Shown piece after piece: positions 23,477-24,733 of a stretch of 24,733 nucleotides of DNA. The notes beneath the pieces were generated by a model. The model was not told the origin of the DNA, did not search any database, and worked only from the letters and a program-made list of their open reading frames with translations. Positions within the stretch are counted from its first letter, which is position 1, and each line of letters opens with the position of its first letter. This stretch comes from a virus: positions 1 through 24,733 of IMG/VR virus record IMGVR_UViG_3300042868_007011, one strand, 5' to 3'. The position numbers were made by a program, and so were the translations under genes.

Positions 23477-24142
23477 ATGCCATTATACAATCTTTTTCCA
23501 ACTCCTATTTACAAAGATCCAGCCACCTTAGAAAACTACGATCCTGTTCAGTTAGAAATACAAGCAGCCTTGAAGACTATTAAAGAAACCGACGATTTAT
23601 CTCATGTATCGTATATCTATAAAGATGCAGGTGCTCGTAAGCAGGCAAGAGGAGATCACGAAAAAGCATATTTTATTTCTGATGATTTAATCGGAGAATA
23701 CGGGCTTGTTAATTTAGAAGCTAGAATTTACGAAGCACTAGGTCGATACTTAGCTTTAGTGAATTGGAGTGCGTTATCGCAAACTAAAGATGCAGTAGTT
23801 CCAAATTTATTAAATGCCAATTTTAAAATAATGAATTCTTGGATTAATATTGCAGAAAAAGGAGTACGACACGATTACCATTCGCATCCCGGGTATACAA
23901 TTGCCGGGTCGTATTATTTTAGAGTTAGCGCAGACCAAGGGGGGATCAATTTTAATAATCCAAATTTAATGCTGTATAATTGCGGATTTCCAGAAGGCGC
24001 TCAGTCGCCGCAAACTTTAGAATTAATTCCAACCGACGGGGATATTATTTTATTTCCGGCTTGGTTGCAACACGGAACAAGTATCAACACTACCGACGAG
24101 GAACGTATCAGTGTTGCATTTAATATCAATTACATAGTCTAA
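23477..24142 (+). CDS. 2OG-Fe(II) oxygenase, 'NLFPTP' type (6 of 7), paralogue of 21709 gene
   Basis: 221 aa. It shares the layout of the gene at 21709: LFPTPIYKDPATLENYDPVQ, WINIAEKGVRHDYHSHPGYT with H135 and H137, IAGSYYFRV, GDIILFPAWLQHGTSIN with H199, and EERISVAFNI with R210. It has about 25 extra residues in the middle (around 50–115) and lacks the C-terminal tail of its partner. Last gene of the operon; AGAG serves as a weak SD. It converges on the right-edge oxygenase with 9 bases between stops. Confidence 0.87.
   Translation: MPLYNLFPTPIYKDPATLENYDPVQLEIQAALKTIKETDDLSHVSYIYKDAGARKQARGDHEKAYFISDDLIGEYGLVNLEARIYEALGRYLALVNWSALSQTKDAVVPNLLNANFKIMNSWINIAEKGVRHDYHSHPGYTIAGSYYFRVSADQGGINFNNPNLMLYNCGFPEGAQSPQTLELIPTDGDIILFPAWLQHGTSINTTDEERISVAFNINYIV
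23525..23565 (+). repeat. 41-bp exact direct repeat, copy B
   Basis: Identical to 21760–21800, 1765 bases apart. It sits at the equivalent codon positions of the paralogous oxygenase gene. Confidence 0.9.
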
Positions 24143-24151
24143 CCAATAAGA

Positions 24152-24733
24152 TTATTTTTTTTGCATTTTTTTGTGCATTTCTTCAAGTTTATGTATATGA
24201 TCTAATTCAGACAAAAAATCAGACAGGTCTGGTTCTCCAAGCGTCGGCTCTACTATTCCTCTGTCTTTTCGCAATTCTTGATTTATTTTACATCTACTGT
24301 TTAGCGTGTAGTTGAATGCTAGACTAATTCTAAATCCTTCTTTAGGATTTTCTCCGGCGTGCCAATAAAAAGAAGGAAAAAATACCATTCTATTCTTTCT
24401 AAATTTTACTCTATACACTTCTTCGGGTGGGTGCATTTCTCCTGAATCATCTACTACAGGATTTTCATAGAATACTGTATCGCCATCTTCTCCGTCAAGA
24501 TAATATAACAGAGTCCACATGTCTTTCATATCCCAATCCATGTGGATAGCTAATTTATCCTGCGTTGGAAATTGACCATTAAAATGCACTCGATGAATGT
24601 TAACAATCTGGCCGTCAGGAATTATTGTAGGCAGTAATTTGTCCACCCACAGGTCGTGGCAATATGTTGCAACATTATCTACATCTCCTGCAAACGGTCC
24701 TCTATTACCTCGATGTGTTCCTGCCTGAGCTAC
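24152..24733 (-). CDS. 2OG-Fe(II) oxygenase (7 of 7), 5' end beyond right edge
   Basis: The minus-strand frame is open through the right edge, so the GTG at 24646 is probably internal and at least 29 more residues (…GNRGPFAGDVDNVATYCHDLW) precede it. Catalytic residues are in DKLAIHMDWDMKDMWTLLYY (H-M-D), a GDTVFYENP strand, VFFPSFYWHAGENP (distal His) and GFRISLAFNY (Arg), all present. The C-terminal ~55 residues form a charged helix ending MHKKMQKK. It is read towards the six-oxygenase operon, so it belongs to a separate transcript. Substrate unknown. Confidence 0.87.
   Translation of the reverse strand, partial: VAQAGTHRGNRGPFAGDVDNVATYCHDLWVDKLLPTIIPDGQIVNIHRVHFNGQFPTQDKLAIHMDWDMKDMWTLLYYLDGEDGDTVFYENPVVDDSGEMHPPEEVYRVKFRKNRMVFFPSFYWHAGENPKEGFRISLAFNYTLNSRCKINQELRKDRGIVEPTLGEPDLSDFLSELDHIHKLEEMHKKMQKK

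Noticed and set aside
24143-24175. Possible terminator between the convergent oxygenase genes
   Set aside because: Only a 5-bp AT stem with a 2-base loop before T runs, too weak to call.
1-24733. tRNA genes, attachment sites, insertion sequences
   Set aside because: No cloverleaf-like segment, terminal inverted repeat pair, transposase or integrase was seen.

Overview
The window is a gene-dense, AT-rich stretch of a T4-like (gp13–gp19 type) tailed phage of the marine cyanophage/pelagiphage kind. The assignment rests on recognisable T4 neck, tail and packaging proteins, oversized versions of gp14, gp15 and gp18 carrying extra W-G-x-x-W modules, T4-type late promoter motifs (xTAAATA), and many 2-oxoglutarate/Fe(II) oxygenase genes, which are typical of aquatic T4-like phages. 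The host cannot be determined from this window. No tRNA, rRNA, CRISPR array or integration gene is visible, and no gene-free stretch exceeds about 100 bases.

Bases 1–11260 run on the minus strand (read right to left): tail sheath gp18, tail tube gp19, a terminator, a gp54-like tail-tube initiator, a small conserved protein, gp4 head-completion nuclease, gp16 small terminase, a probable capsid-targeted internal protein, an acidic repeat protein, a terminator, gp17 large terminase, and a long unidentified protein running off the left edge. Late promoters sit at the head of most transcription units, often only 4–5 bases before the start codon.

Bases 11261–13140 hold an HNH/zinc-ribbon gene (+) overlapping tail to tail with a T4 gene 1-type dNMP kinase (−). 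The kinase has its own near-consensus sigma70 promoter overlapping the end of gp13. gp13 (−) diverges from gp14 and gp15 (+) through back-to-back late promoters. A degenerate Nudix-fold protein and a small helical protein follow, converging on a long tail-fibre gene (−) that has collagen-like triplets, three repeats and a C-terminal cupredoxin-like domain.

Bases 18720–24142 are a tightly coupled plus-strand operon of eight genes. Six encode 2OG-Fe(II) oxygenases of at least three sub-types, one a protein of a phage family of unknown function, and one a glycosyltransferase-like protein. A seventh oxygenase gene converges from the right edge. This cassette next to the tail-fibre gene is the most striking part of the window. 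It may modify virion surface proteins, glycans or host molecules.
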